A DNA stretch of 64,000 nt, taken from the NCBI GenBank assembly GCA_022605955.1, contig JAKCOZ010000060.1, forward strand, positions 1,634,501 to 1,698,500. Reading direction: 5' to 3'. The DNA comes from Rallus limicola (lineage: Eukaryota > Chordata > Aves > Gruiformes > Rallidae). Of this stretch, positions 46,363 through 60,387 are shown one piece after another. The stretch's first letter is position 1. Every line of letters starts with the position of its first letter. Under the pieces are notes generated by a model. That model had not been told where the DNA came from, searched no databases, and saw nothing but the letters and a program-made list of their open reading frames with translations. Both the position numbers and the translations under genes were made by a program.

Positions 46363-49300
46363 CTTAAAATCCCAGCTCCTCTTCTCTGCTAGGAAAACCT
46401 ATAGAACATTGCCCTCCCTCCCACCTGCCAAATGTATGGTTGCATCTTTGCTTTCCAACTCTGCATAATGACCCAGTGAAGGTCACATGCAATGTCACAT
46501 ATGTGTGTTTAGCACTATGTGCACACATCCAAGCCCCTTCTGAATGAAGGCCTTCACACTCTATCACACCGCACTTGTGACTCCATCCTGGCAACTCTGT
46601 GCTCTCACCAGTGGAAGCAGACTTTGTTTTTGGCTTTCCCCCCTCTTTTCCAGCCCAAATTTGGGCCACCTTTGTTGTGTATCAGCTCCTTGAACAAGGC
46701 TGCTTTTTAGTCAGCTAGGTTTTTACCTCTGTTTTCAGTTGGGCAGGTTTCAAGAAGGAAAGGGTCAGAATTTAGGGCCCATTTTCTCTCCGATTGTTCC
46801 AAAATAATAGGACATGCTCCTTGGAGAATTCCTTGTCTACATTTTAGTCTGCTGGTGATCTTTAAAAGCCTTCAAACTGCTCACTTTTCACAGCAACACG
46901 CCCTACACCTTTGCCACGCTCTTAAACATTTTCCTGGGGTGGTTTTTTTTCCCCCCACTTATTTGTATTTCATCTATACATTCAAAAAGCATATAGTGAG
47001 CCTTTATGTTTGTGAAGTACGTGTAAGTTGATGGTGCTATAAAAGTGGTCTGTGGAAAACTAAAATAGTAATAATAAGTTGGGCATATGATGATCTAGAG
47101 TTGTATAATATGCCCATTATCATACGATCTGTGCAGTTTTGTCATAGCTTTTTAGCACCTGAAAAACTGAATATAGGCCAAATGTTGTATCTCTATTTTA
47201 CGTGATGGAGAAGGAAGACAGATTTTATCTGCAATATGCTCAGGCTGACTTTCTAGCATTTTGGAAGTGATTCTTTAACAAATGCTAGGAAAAAAAGACA
47301 TCTTGGATTAAAAAGCTAAAAATCACAAAGCTGAGAACATATTACTTAGATGAAGATTTATGTGCCCAAGTGATACCAGTATCAATTTCCCCTCATCTCT
47401 TTCTTTCCCTGAGATCTGTGGCTAGGAAGAACAGGATTTTTGCCCATTACACAGTGGCAGCAACAGGGCAAATCTCATTTCCTCAGCTTCAGGGTGGCCG
47501 GGTCAAGCCTAGCCTCCCCTGCGTTTCTCCATCACACCTGAGTAGTCCCTCTGTTCAAGCACCTAAGGGAGAGAGTATTTGCTCAGGATGGCAATCAAAG
47601 TCAGAGTTCCTTGCCCACATCAGACTGAACAGACCCGGGGCTGAGCTGAGATGAGTCTCTCTTTGTGCTCCCCCAGCTAGCACCCCAGCAATCTTAACCT
47701 TGCTGCAAGGACAGGCACATGACAGGCAGGGAAATGTACAGAACTGTCATGCCCGCCGCATCCTTCCCCGGAGGCTGAAAGTTTCACCTCTCTGATATGC
47801 TTAGTTGGCTCGGAGCAGAAGTTCTTGGGAGCAATCACAATCCTAGGTCTCACATGGCAATCTGCAGGACGAGCGGGCCAGCCCGCTGGTTACCACCAAA
47901 GCTTCCACAGAGAGCCAAGCAGGTTCAACCACCCTGAGCCACAATCGTACCTCTTAACTGGAATCTTTTACACATTCATAAATGCATGTACATAAATGAA
48001 GGTGTAAGCCTGATATGGAGAATCCAGCTTGTAGGAAAGCAGCAGCTTTCATTAGACAGCAAAGTTTTTACAGAGAGTTTCTACAAGGGCTGTTCCAGCT
48101 GAATCCATGGAGAGATCGTTCGTGCCATCTGCACTCAGCAGGGGCAGGGCTTGTGGAGACAAGGTGGGAAATAAAAGCGGGAACGGCAGTAAATGAAAAT
48201 AATATGCAGAGATACAAACTTAGCAAAACAAGACGCTAAACCAGTTGGGTTTCACTGAGAGCTACCGGATCTTTCTAGGCATAAATGTGTTTTTCTGATA
48301 GCGGTCGTAATTAGCAAGGCATTTTAGTGTTACAGCCTGGCCCAGGTGAAGGAAATGTTTTCCATCCGCAAAATTAAGACAGAAGCTTAAAGAAATACCA
48401 ACAGAATGCAAACTAATAGATAGCAGTCACTAATCTTCATACGTTGCAGCCCCCCCTGCCTTTCTCCACCAGAACCCAGCCACCCAAAACAAGAACACTA
48501 CATTAAAAATCGAGCATCAGTCATGTCTATTAATAGGTGGAATGCCAAAAAAAAAAAAAACCAAACCAAAAAACAACCACTTTTGAATTTGAGCCAAGGG
48601 AACTTTGTGCTAACTACATTTGATCTGCTCAGAATCTTCTTTCAGAATGGTTAAGTTTTGAAAAGAAACGTAGTCTGTGCCTGTGCTGCTTTCTCTGCAT
48701 GGAAATATGGAGACAGAAACACCCTTATTTCTGCTAGTTCTTTGCTTTGATATCTGAACTAAGTAGTGGGGCAGACACATCTTAACGGGAAAATTATTAT
48801 TTTGCATTTGACTGATTTCTGTACTAAAGCATCTCCTTTATTTTCAGTCTCTTCAATTTGGTTTCAAGACGATTGTTAAGCTCTTAATTTCTGTGACCCA
48901 CTAAGCAGCAATATAGGTGGGCATGGTTGTTGCCAAAGGAAGAGAGTCTGACTTCTTAGTATTATTTTTTCCTATTTCCTTTTCAAAAAGACAGAAAAAC
49001 AGACTAGTTTAATGCAATTAGAGCAGTGCCTAAGTCTGATGGTAACATGAGCTATGATCATTGTTTTGCAAACTGTAATGGATCATCAAAAATTTCAGAA
49101 TTTTCATTCATTAGGACTTTTTGAATGTTGTTTTTTGTCTAAGAACAAGAGCTGAGAGGAGGCTTAAATTATGAAAACGTAAGATCTTTATTATGACAGA
49201 TACAAAACCCGAGAACCAAGCTTCCACAAAGTACCTCCTGTATAATTTTTAAATAAAAACACTTACTTATTCAGTACTCAGCTTTTAAACCCTGAATAAG

Positions 49301-50124
49301 AGAAGTACATATTGAGAGAGAGGTACTTAAAACGTTTCCATGGATACAGGATGATGCCAATCAGGTCCATGTTTTTATCTGAAAGGGTGCCCCTGCAGAG
49401 ACATACAGCCTGGTGAGTGGTTGTTTATACAAGTAAGTAAATAGGAACCTTGTTTATTTTACAAAGAGCTCCTGACCCATACTTTTTCTCATCACTTTTT
49501 TAGAAGGAACATTTTGCTCCTTTCAAACAGCACATTGTAGTAAAATACACACTTTGGGAATTTTTTTCCTTAAAGTTGTTTTGAGATTATGACATAGTTT
49601 TCAAACAGAAAATGGAGTATACAGGTATGCTGCTACCAATCCCACCGTTGGTGACCCTTTTTTTTTCTAACTCTGTGAGAAGATCTACTGATGCAAATCA
49701 CTTCTATTTCAATCACAAGAAGCCACTTCCAGGAAGGAAAATAAAAAATAAAAAAAGCAAGGGGCAGATATAAATGGTAAATACCCTTACCTTAATCCAG
49801 TAAGGACAAGAATACCCAAGTTTTGATCGCTTCTCTCAGAAGAATCTCCATTTACTCTTAGCTCCCATTTTAAAAGTGGTTGGTTCCTAGATTCCTACTG
49901 CATAAGTGCTACGAACGTGTAATTTTGACATCCAGTCTCTCAACACTGCATGCTTTCTAATTTTGGGAATGAGATTAATACCTCCTATTTGAGAGGTTTT
50001 AGTCTTCTAATATTTCTTTGGATAAAAAAGCACAATGAGTTAGTGAAAAGAAAGGCAATCAACTTTAATACTTAACACAGTTTAATAACCTGAATTGAAA
50101 TATGTGTGTGCTGTATTTCCATTT

Positions 50125-50164
50125 AAAAAAAAAAAAAAAGAAAAAAAAAAAAAAAAAAAGAAAA
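50125..50164. repeat. Poly-A tract
   Basis: About 40 bp of A with two G interruptions. No retroposed body with a target duplication was seen upstream, so treated as simple sequence. Confidence 0.9.
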
Positions 50165-53100
50165 GTTTCCTTCCAGCCACAATTAATAGAACAAAACCCT
50201 GTCTTGTTCAAAGATTATTCTTGGAATACTGTAATTTTAACATCTATGTAAAGGAGGAAAGGGGTTTTTTTTTGCCACGTGCAAGCAATTTGGCCTTCCT
50301 CCTTCTTCTTGAAGAAGCAGTTCCTGGATAAGACGACCTACTTGATATTTTCCATTGGAACTCGCAGCGCACTTGGAAAGGGGGGACGGCAATGCCTGCC
50401 TTCGTTTGCCAGCGCTGACAAAGGTCTGCTTGTCAGTGATACCTTTTACAGCTAAATTTACTCGGGAGTGACAGAAGCAGGTGCACCTTGGCCTGCCAGA
50501 CACTTGTGCGCCCGCATCACCCAGCCTACAGGTCAACAACCAAAGGAGAAAAAGCCCCGGGCTGCGGAGGAGAGGGTGAGTGAGGCGAACACAACCCAAA
50601 CTGGGGGGTTTCTCTTCAAAGCCAGCTGGTCTGGCTTTATTCTACAGGAATTTTATTATTTTTTTTTTACCTGCCGGTTTGATCAACGAAGCCCTCAGCA
50701 GGTGCTGACGGGTACAACTTCCTGGAGAAGCAGAAGAAGGGCGCTGGTGAGTTTTTAATGGAGAAAATGATATAATTTTATTTTCTTTCAAAATTGCTCT
50801 TAAGTCTTTGGAGTTGTTCTGCTTGCCGCAGCACTGGGTGGTTCAGCTCCAGGCTCGTGGCTGCGCTCACTAAAGCTTTCTTCAAGAGAAAGCAGATAAG
50901 CTTTGTAGCACGCTTCACGTTTTTATTTGATGGGGTGCTTGATTTTAGCTTCTGTTGCCAAGAAAAGTTTTCTTGAAAGTGGCTGGGTATTTATAGTCAG
51001 TTTCTTCCAAACTGTTCCTACGAATCTGAATGGAAAGGACAACAGAGGACTGCATATGGGAACACCAGAAATCAGACAGCACCACGGGTGCGCTCTGTGC
51101 CCCATCCTATCTGCCCCCTTTAAAATAAAAGGGTTATCTTGATAATTTCCAAATAAACAAAAAGGATGTGTTGTCTGTAGACTGTTCCCAGTTATCTGTA
51201 GCTTCAGCAGGCATTCCAGAGCCTTAGAAACTCCTTCTGAACATTAATGTAAGATTACTTTTTTAATACGTAGGGGAGTGAAGTTAACAGCCCTGAGAAC
51301 GCCTTAAAAAAAATCTCAGTAATCGAAAGATAATCTCTCAAAACTCTCATCTTTCACTCAAATGAGAAGGTAAATTACAAAGCAGAAGCTACATGAGAGC
51401 AGTGCTTGGCATGATGCTTTTTAAAGATATTATGAATTTACACAATTTTCCTTATTTTGAAACCACAAATTATGCCCGTGTGTGTATTCTTTAATTTGCG
51501 TAAGAGCTGGGAAACCAGACAAAGGGAAAAAAAGATTTATTTTTCTAGAACAATAAGATTTCAATTAATGTGAAAATGTAGGAAAATGTGACCACATGTT
51601 AAAATAAATATTTTGGAGGGGAGAAAAGCATTTTTATTATGATTTCTATTTCAAGAACCCGTTCTTTTAACTTCGTTTCACAGTATTCATTACAAATTGT
51701 TGTGTTAAATTGAAAACATTTATTTAAGCAAGTAAACAGACAGAAAACTTGACCATATGAATCTTTTTGAGTAAACAGATTCCATACTCGCAATTCACAT
51801 GCACACCACAGAAGACACTAACGGGAGAAAGGAGGGAACTGTACACCAATATACAGTCAGACTATTCCTGTAGAGGATATTCCACTTATGTCAAAATGCG
51901 TGGTTTATCAGAAATGGACAGCCTAAGATTAGGCTGGACATTAATACCTGAGGTCCTTTTAAAACATCCCTGATCTGCGACTCTTTTCAGCTAGGCTGCT
52001 TGGTGTGGGACCAGCAGAGTTGACAGGGAACTCCGACCCCAGCAGAGGTAGATCAGAAGACCTTGATCCTCACCCATTTTCTTCCGTTTCGGGAGACAGA
52101 AAAAGCTTTTGTTTCTGGAAAATAACCAGAGTTTTGTTTGCTGCAAGAATATCCTACTGTATGTGAGAATAAAAAGACCACTAGAGTAAAACATTACTAG
52201 CCAAACTAAAAAGTATGCCTCCATATAGAAAAGATATATCCTCAGCTGAAGAACAAAATTTAAAACAAAACACAAACCCCAAAACTAGAGCTGCTTTTAA
52301 ACTAAGCAATGCCTGTAAAACGTCGCTGTTTCATGCATCACATTAGTAATGTATGGAAACGAAATCCCCTGAACAGCCATTAAAACCAAGCACTGTTAAA
52401 TCTGAAGACAGTAAATAGTAACAGCAGTTCTGAGAGTTAACTAGACATTGTACGTGCTACACTAACCAAGGAAAGCGTACAGCCTTTGGTTTACAGCCTT
52501 TAATTCATCAGCATCTTACTGTATTGATTTTAAAAGCTCGGAAACAGTAATCAATATGACAAACTCCTGGCTAATTTCATGAAATTCCAATTAAGTTAGT
52601 CTGTATTTCACTGCATTGGGGAAAATGAGAATTCTGTAAAATGAAACTTCAGTGCAGAAGGTTTTACCTTTCTAGAAAAAGACTGGCTTGTGTTGCAAAA
52701 GGTGGAGATCACGCACTAAGTAATTCTACCATTAAACTTAAATGACTGCCCTTGTTTGTCTTGCCATTTATTATCATCAGACTTAAGCACACTGAGTGAA
52801 ATTCTAAAATATTTCTATTATTGCTTATAGACTGAAAGATTAAGCAATAGGAAAACTTTGTTTCATTCACTGAAACTTTACTATTATTTCAGTTAGAAAT
52901 AATCAGCCCTAAAATGCCCAGCACATTCATTTATTTCTGCAGCAACTACTCACCATCAACCAAGAGCTCTGTTGTCTCTTTTGTAAGCTAGGGAAGTTTA
53001 TTCTACAACTATCTTTGTGTATTTTTTTATTTCAAAAAGCTACAGTCTAGCTCAGCTTTCAACCACATGTTTGTCTTTTCCAATAAATCCAAGCTTTGGT

Positions 53101-53517
53101 GTCAGGAAGACATCTATATTAGTTATTCCATAGTGCGTGTAAGTATAAAAAGAGATTTAACCACAAAGCTCTGGCAAAAATTGCAATTTAGTGACTCTAT
53201 GTCGCGTTCTTCAAAAGTTAATTCAAGGCTTTTCATTTGGTGTTACATGGTATTTTCAAAGCATGTCGTGCCTTCTGCTCCTTTCACTTACACTGGTGAA
53301 AACTGGACACTTTCCACAGAAGGCAATGAAGTTGTGTTTAAAGGTTATATACGAAGAACAACTGCATGATAAAAATTCGGAGGGGTTGGGGGGGAAGAAG
53401 TATGGTGAAATTACTTTAATTACTGCTTCATATGTGAGCATTTAAAATATTCAAATTTTACATTTCTATCAGAAATATCTAGGCAGACACACGCCTGTGT
53501 ATACAAAGCATTGTCTC

Positions 53518-53532
53518 TGTGTGTGTGTGTGT
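53518..53532. repeat. Short (TG)n microsatellite
   Basis: About seven TG units followed by ACACATACATAC, giving an alternating purine-pyrimidine tract. Confidence 0.85.
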
Positions 53533-54324
53533 ACACATACATACGCAGATACACTAATTATTTTTCCTTTGGGATAGTAAGCAAAATGTTATTCTACAAA
53601 ATATATGTCAGTTTCTTCATTGACTTTTATTAGCTCGTTCTTTTGTTTAAAAATGCATTGGTTATTGGTCTGAGACCATACCCCTGACAGTGGACAGACG
53701 TTAGGAAGCCAGGGAGAACTGTCCCCCTCACCAGTCTGCTGGCAGCTCACAGAGCCGATGCCACCCCTGAGCTGCTGGCAGTGGCCACAGACAGCCTGTT
53801 CCGCGGCTGCTCCCCACCCTTGCACCCCACTGTGACCCATTCCCATGTAAAGACACCCCTGGCATTCCCATACCCCTCCCCATGCCTGCTTGCAGCTCCT
53901 CCCTGCTATCCTGTTTCAGAGATGCTGTTGCGCTGTACGGTTCACCACACACAAGGTAAGGTGGCCTTGCAGCATATCCCTCCCCACAATGCGCAGACAC
54001 CAAGTTAACCGAGTTGTCTTCCCTGATAGCAGCACTCAACACTTTACTGCACAGTTACATTGGGTTTTGCTCCTCTGAAATCAGCCAAACATTACGAGGC
54101 AGGTTCTGAAAGCACCACTTGAGAAATTTTCAGTGAAGACAAAAGCAACAGTGCATCCTGCATATAACTCTACAAGCACTGGATTCTCAATCACCCTCAA
54201 CCAACACAGCTTAGAAGATGTATCTATAAACACAGATCTGAGCTAAGGTACACAAGTTTGCTGGAAGCATGTAAAATAGCTTCATAAAGTCAATGAAACT
54301 GCAGTTGGCACTTGTTCATGTAGA

Positions 54325-54358
54325 GATATACATATATAGATATATCTATATATATATA
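54325..54358. repeat. Imperfect (TA)n microsatellite
   Basis: TA repeats interrupted by C and G steps (GATATACATATATAGATATA and following). Simple sequence. Confidence 0.88.
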
Positions 54359-57300
54359 GCGGTGCTAGTTCTACATACATCCTTAAAAGTGGTGCTCACA
54401 GCATACAAAGTTCAATCTACTGTTAGCACGGCCGATGCGCTGTACCCTGAAACGCAACAGCATCTGTCAGGGGCAAAAAAATAGTACAACCCCCAGCTGC
54501 TAAGGATTAAATCAGCAAAACAAACCTTTCTGTATCTGCATTGTTTGGGTTTTGGTTTGTTGTTGGGGTTTTTTTTTTAAATCTTAAAAAAAAACCAAAA
54601 AAGCTCTCACACAATAATTTTCATATCTCTGCTTTCTTTTATTGTTATACCAATAATGATACAGAAGGATATGAAATTGAGGGTTCATGTAGTTTTTGCT
54701 ACAGATATCTGCAGAATTCAGAATTTTTTCCTTGCTTTCTTAAGTACTGGCAGGATACTCTCTATCCAATACAAATAACTACATGCAAATAGCCCTTTCC
54801 CCAGTATGAGTCCATCTCCTGAGTTTGAAATTATTGTAGAAGAATGCTTGGTAATAACAAATTACTATCTTGTGCAATAATTATACAAATTAATGAAGAG
54901 CCTGCCAATGTTGAGAAAAACAGAAGAGACTGTGAAATAGTTTTTGTGCCTATCAGGAGACAGTTCCTACCATTGGAAAGATATGGCTGGCTCTCTGTTT
55001 AATTATGTGTCCTTGCACTGACCGACTTCAGTAACCATTCAACCCCCAACCACTACGCCCAGGCACATACAACCTCACTGAAATATTCTGGCATGTATTG
55101 CTCCTTAGAAATATGAGGGAATTGGCTCCCACTTAGGGCAGAGAAGCACTTGTTCCTGGGAGAAATTATCCCTTAAATAGTTAAGAACACTGGGTTTAGC
55201 CTGTAAAAAAAAAAAGAGGCAGGAAGCCCTCACTGAATCTCACTTTAATCCAGAAATTTTTAACTTCTCTAGCCCTGTTAGTGACAGTCCTCATTAAATT
55301 ATTGTTGTTCATACACCTTTTGCCCCATCCTCACTCTACCTATCTGCACCCCAAAACACCTTTCAGTCTCACTTAAGAGCTAGAAAATCTAGTAACTCCC
55401 AAACACACACCTGTTCTCCAGCCCTTAGTCCATTATGAGTCACAGCCAAGAGGACAGCCAAGTCACGTCCAGAGATACCAGTGGGAAGAGCATTCACAGC
55501 ACAGGCCCTCAGACTGCTTAGGTCTGAAAGGTAAAGACATTTACTAGTGCCACCATAACGTATGTATTTAACTGTCAGTGAGAGTTTATAAATGAAGAGG
55601 GCAATGACATCACTGATGTGCCAGTTCAAGAGGTTTCAATTGAAATCTGATGGGATATTAATTGGTTAATAAGAAAGATCTGTGTCTGTATGGTCCCTAC
55701 ATGCCAGCAGAAGTAACAACCCTCAATTGCAGAACCTTTTTCAATTCAGTAACAAGGTTTCTTCTCCTTCAACCATGTCAGTGTAGCTATCTGTAAAGCC
55801 CTTGCTGAAAGCAAACCTTGGGGTCTGACTGAGGCAGGCTCGCAGAATGCAACAGACCAGAAATGGGAACTTGGAGCTTGTCCCTATCACACAGGAACTG
55901 TGAAAAGATGCTCCAACTACATCACACGACAGCAACAGTAACTTCACATGAAATACATCTAAACCAAAGCACGTATCCAAACATGACCTCTGAGGCTTAG
56001 TTTCCTTTTAACCTCAGTAATAACAACTTTCTAAAGTGCTTCCATGGGAAGAGTTATAACCAATGACATCACAGCTGGACGCTCGTGGAAGTTTTAATAT
56101 AGACGAACATAAGTGGCACAAGCACATCTAAAAGCTGACCCAACTATTGTGCAATTACATTTTATGGCCACAAAGGTTACAAGTTCTTCACTTATCAACA
56201 AGAGCTGTCAACCTTCAAAAGGCCTCTCTAAAACATCTAATAAAAGGTTTATATTAATTATTGTTTTGGTAATAGAAATATCAGTATTACAGTAGCAGTG
56301 AGAAGGCACGTTTGTGTTTCGACTTTTCTGTCTGGAGTAGCTCAAATGCAAAAGAAAAACATAAATTTAGCACTGAAGAGCTTACAAACACTCAAAAGCA
56401 CCACATTTTCTCAAAATATCAAGAAGCAATAGGCTATGCTGTGGACATCAGTATGCAAGCACATCTGTACAGAACAGTTTGCCAGCAATACCTTTATCCC
56501 CTCATTCCAAGTACTAATGTATCACTGTTGTATTCTATACTCAATTATGCTCCACATGTCACGCAGGATACTCTGTTACAGCAAACAGGATGGCTGACCT
56601 TTCAAATTTGCATATCATTTACCCTGGAACATGGCTCCAGCAATTTGAAATGGAGGCAAATTGTCAGAGCAACAGCCAAAAAGCTGGGTGTTTATCTAAA
56701 ATATATCTCAAAGTCTAGTCTGGAAAACTCCTGAGAGTTGGGTCTCTCCAAAAAAAAAAAGAAAAGAAAGAAAAAAAAATTCCATCTTCTAGCTGGGAAT
56801 AGTGTAACATCAGCCCTTCACTTGGTAGGCTGGAATCTGTATCTGTACCAGGACGAGGAACCATACACAGCAGCCTTCAGCCACATCAGGAGATGAAGTT
56901 GACCAACGTTTTTCTACCCTTAGGACAGGTTTGATCAGAATTTTGTTTGAATTATGGCTAGGGGGTCTATCCAAAACAAATCTCTACTTTGCTTGGCCCT
57001 CAGAATTATCATGAATTTCATTGTCTACACAGATGCAGATGCTGATCTAATTTGTAGCAGCTGCAGAATGCTTAATTAAGCCTTTTCTGGCCATCTATGG
57101 CTGTCTGCTTCTGTATCGCATCATCATGCAGTGCAAGATAGAGAAATGCTTGAGTCTCACACAATTAACAAGGGGGTGCAATCATATTTTTTGTTTTGGG
57201 TTGTGCAGTTTTTGGCAAAATATCTGAAAATATCACAATACCTTCGTTGGGCAACTCCATTTCAGGAAAAGAGAAGGAATGCTCAGCCCGAAAAAAAAAA

Positions 57301-59859
57301 ATCAAACCCCCTTCCCCTTCCACACCTTGCCCAAAATGAAAGGACATCACTGGGAGATTCTTTCATCAGCTGAGGACAATCACATGGAAAAACAGATGTG
57401 GTAGCAGGAAGGTGGTCCTTACTGCTAGTGCTAGTTCTGAAATTTCATTTCTAGGAGCCCTTCTCCTTGGAGGAAGGTGGGGGGAAATGTCCTAGCAGAA
57501 ACTCCTTTTGATATGACCAGGGAACAGTGCTGCATAAATTAACAATGAAATACAAAGTTATCCTCCTCCACATCAAGTCTAGAGGTTGTTTGAGACACCA
57601 GCAGATAGACAAATAAAAGATTTTAAAGACAGAGACTCCCAGTACTCTTCCCACAGTTGGCAGGAACCTACCTCATCTCTTCCTTAAATTCAAGTCGCTC
57701 CACAGCTGCTCAGATTCAGTCTCCACTTGGACACAGGCCCTTCAGAACAAAGTCATGAAAGCACAGCACATCTCCCTGCAACATGCTCTTTCCTCCTGTA
57801 TTAGTGACCGAACAGAACAGCAGATATTTTATTTCTCAGGCGGAGTCTGTTTCATAATCTGGGCAAACTTTAATCACAATAAATTACGCTTCCACCTTGC
57901 AGTAAAAAAAAAGAAGACAAACCTAATGTTTCTGAGGCACATAAAGATGCAGAATAATCAGACTGATGAAAACGACAACATTCCCAAAATTATTCTTCAA
58001 ATACATTCATGTACTTAAGCCCTATTAAGATGGGGAATTGATTCCAAATTTCCACTCTAAGCTTGTATTTGATCTATTTTTATGTTTTTGTATATGAAGA
58101 AAAAGCCCATTTAGATTGAAATTTCACCTAATTAACTTTATGTCAGAAGAGATCAGTTTGGAGGGGGGAGAGAGGGGGTGGAATTGAAACTAGTTCCTGA
58201 GCTTCTGAGTTTGTCTGAGACTTGATTTTTGCTTGCCAATTTCTGACTAGCACTGAAGAACTTCAAAACCCTTGATACATTTCTTCCATGCAAGTCTAGA
58301 CTCACATTTTTGGAGTCCCTTAATCTCAACGGGGGAAAGGTTAGTAGGTTAAATTCTTCCTTTCGTTACACTTAAGTAAGATCACTGACTACAAGTATTG
58401 TCCCCCTAAAATATATATGTGTATATATAAGCCATATACATTTGGTGGAACGTTGTCATGGGACGATGAGGACATTTGAGTATCTTAGAGAGAGACAGTG
58501 GTTGGTACAGGAACTGGAGTTACAGCATATTCAAAGATTACTTCTGAGGCAGGAATAGAAGCTGGGTGGCCACTGACGTAGGGCCAAGCTTCCATTTTAG
58601 GGTCTCATTTGAGACCTCCCAGAGCGCATTGGATTTCAACATTCAGGGGATGGTGGAAGTGGCGCACGAGCTCCGCAGCATCCCTGCTCCACGCCAAGCA
58701 CCAGATTCCACGTTTCTACGGGTGTTAACTCCTTCGGATGTGAAGCCAGACTCATTTTCAGGCAAAAAACAGATCTTAAGTGTCGTTTTCTTTCTAAAAA
58801 GTATGCGTGACACACGGAAAGTGGTTACGACCAGCTCCAAATCCCATCCTAATATTAGTCAGTGTTGTCACTCACAAAGTAATAAATACTATTTTTAGAC
58901 TTTTAAAAACAATTTTAGTAGTATCTAATCTTTGAAAAAAACCCCACAGTTCTCTGTGAATAAGTTACCTCCTATCTCATTTTACAGCACTGTTAAAAAG
59001 AAACAAATTAAATACTACAGTTAAAAAAAAAGAGAAAATCTCTTAGATAAAAATAATCTTTGGACAACTGTTTATGAGATATTTAAAGGGCAACACCAAC
59101 TCGCGAACTGCAGTTTCAGAAACTGCCTTTTATAACAATGAAACATTTCAGATTACTAGAACGGGGTGGATCAGGCAAAACAAACAAACCCCCTTTTCAT
59201 TACTGACTGGGTGCGCTTGGCAGCCTCCTCCCTGCTGCAGTCGGCCTCTCCCCTGCAAAGGCCCTTGGAAAGATCAGCAAGGGAGCACAAATAAAATACT
59301 TTTTTATTACTATTATTAAATTAGGCGGCGTTTTAGAAAAACGACCCAACTTTCCCAGAGCCTGTAGAGTTGGGAGATGGAGCTCCAGGCCATCCCAGCT
59401 CCCAGCTCTCCCCTGGGACCAGAGCACTACCTGCGCTCCCTCTCCAGCCGCCGCGGCCTCAAGCAAGGCTCCCACCAGTGCTCGCCATGTGCCGGCCAGC
59501 CTGGGCCCCACTCCTCGCTGTGCCTCAGCCCCACAACCCCATCAGCCCATCCCTGACTCCCAGGGCCGCTGAGCTGCCCGTCCCTCGCACTCCGAGGCCT
59601 ACGCCCTGCCTCCAGTCTCCCGCCCACTCATTTATTTCCTCCAAGGGCCGGAGAGGCGAGCGGGGTGCTGGGGACGACTTCGGAGGGGGCGCGATGGGGA
59701 CGGCACCACTCAACCTTCCCGGGGGCCAACCTACTGCCAGGACTTCCCGCCCCTTTGCTATTCCCGTCCTGTTTTAAATAGCCGCCGCCGCCTCACGGAG
59801 CTGTACACCGCTCCTCTCCCAACCGCGGCGGGATCGCTACCGCTTTCCCTCCCGCCCTT

Positions 59860-59880
59860 CTCCTCCTCCTCCTCCTCCTC
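59860..59880. repeat. (CTC)7 trinucleotide repeat
   Basis: Seven CTC units inside the CpG island, read as a poly-Glu run on the minus strand. Could be a 5'-UTR repeat if the island is transcribed leftward. Confidence 0.9.
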
Positions 59881-59932
59881 CCTCCGCGGGACCACCCGCT
59901 CTCGCGTTAGCCGGCGTCCGGCCGAACTTACA

Positions 59933-59967
59933 CCCGCCCCCCCCCCCCTCGCCCCATCCACCCCCCC
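59933..59967 (-). other. C-tract: i-motif on plus, quadruplex on minus strand
   Basis: Four C runs (59933-59935, a 12-C run 59937-59948, 59952-59955, 59961-59967) with short spacers. The minus strand thus has four G runs able to fold a G-quadruplex, and the plus strand an i-motif. Common near promoters. Confidence 0.75.
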
Positions 59968-60344
59968 GCTCGCCCGCCTCAGCGCCTTCCCGCGGAAACG
60001 GGGAGGAGGAGGCGGCGGCTGCCGGAGCGGCGGTAGCGCCGGCCGCTTGCCGCACACACGTGGCCGCTTACCTCCCCGCACGGCGCTCCGAGGGGGCGGG
60101 GGGCCCGCCGCCGGACGCCACGTCCCGGGGTCTCGGCCTGTACCCCTACGGGCGGGGAGGGAGCGGAGCGGCGGCCGTTGGGCCGCGCTGCCTGGGGAGG
60201 TGGCGGCCGCGGGGGGGTACCTGCTGCGGCGGTGTCTCCCTGTCACCCGCGCCGAGCCCGTAAACCAGTAACTAAAACAAGCCAGCCGCCCCGAGAGCGG
60301 GAGGGGTGTCAGCAAGGAGGCCGCGTGTGTCCGGGTAGCGGGCT

Positions 60345-60387
60345 GGGGGGTAAGGGTTGGGGTTGGGAGCGGGCGGGGCGAGGGGGG
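60345..60387 (+). other. Dense G-quadruplex-forming tract
   Basis: Eight G runs of three or more within 43 bp (GGGGGGTAAGGGTTGGGG, then TTGGGAGCGGGCGGGGCGAG with a final G6). Loops are 1-3 bases, near ideal for quadruplex folding. It lies in the CpG island next to a possible plus-strand donor. Confidence 0.85.

Larger units (their letters stand above)
46363..59429. other. 13 kb of unique AT-rich DNA, no gene recognised
   Basis: No CR1, other transposon or coding exon recognised over 13 kb, a long transposon-free run compared with the rest of the window. It holds simple repeats (50125-50164 A-rich, 53518-53532 TG, 54325-54358 TA, 56750-56779 A-rich). At 50465-50760 a GC-richer patch contains two donor-like sites (GAGAGG|GTGAGT near 50573 and GCGCTG|GTGAGT near 50746) on the plus strand, without a recognisable protein. 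The longest frame (56312-56734) opens on TTG, not ATG. Confidence 0.5.

Noticed and set aside
56312..56734. 140-codon plus-strand frame, longest in the transposon-free 13 kb
   Set aside because: The frame opens on TTG; the first ATG is about 47 codons in. No family resemblance, no exon signals, AT-rich context. Most likely chance.
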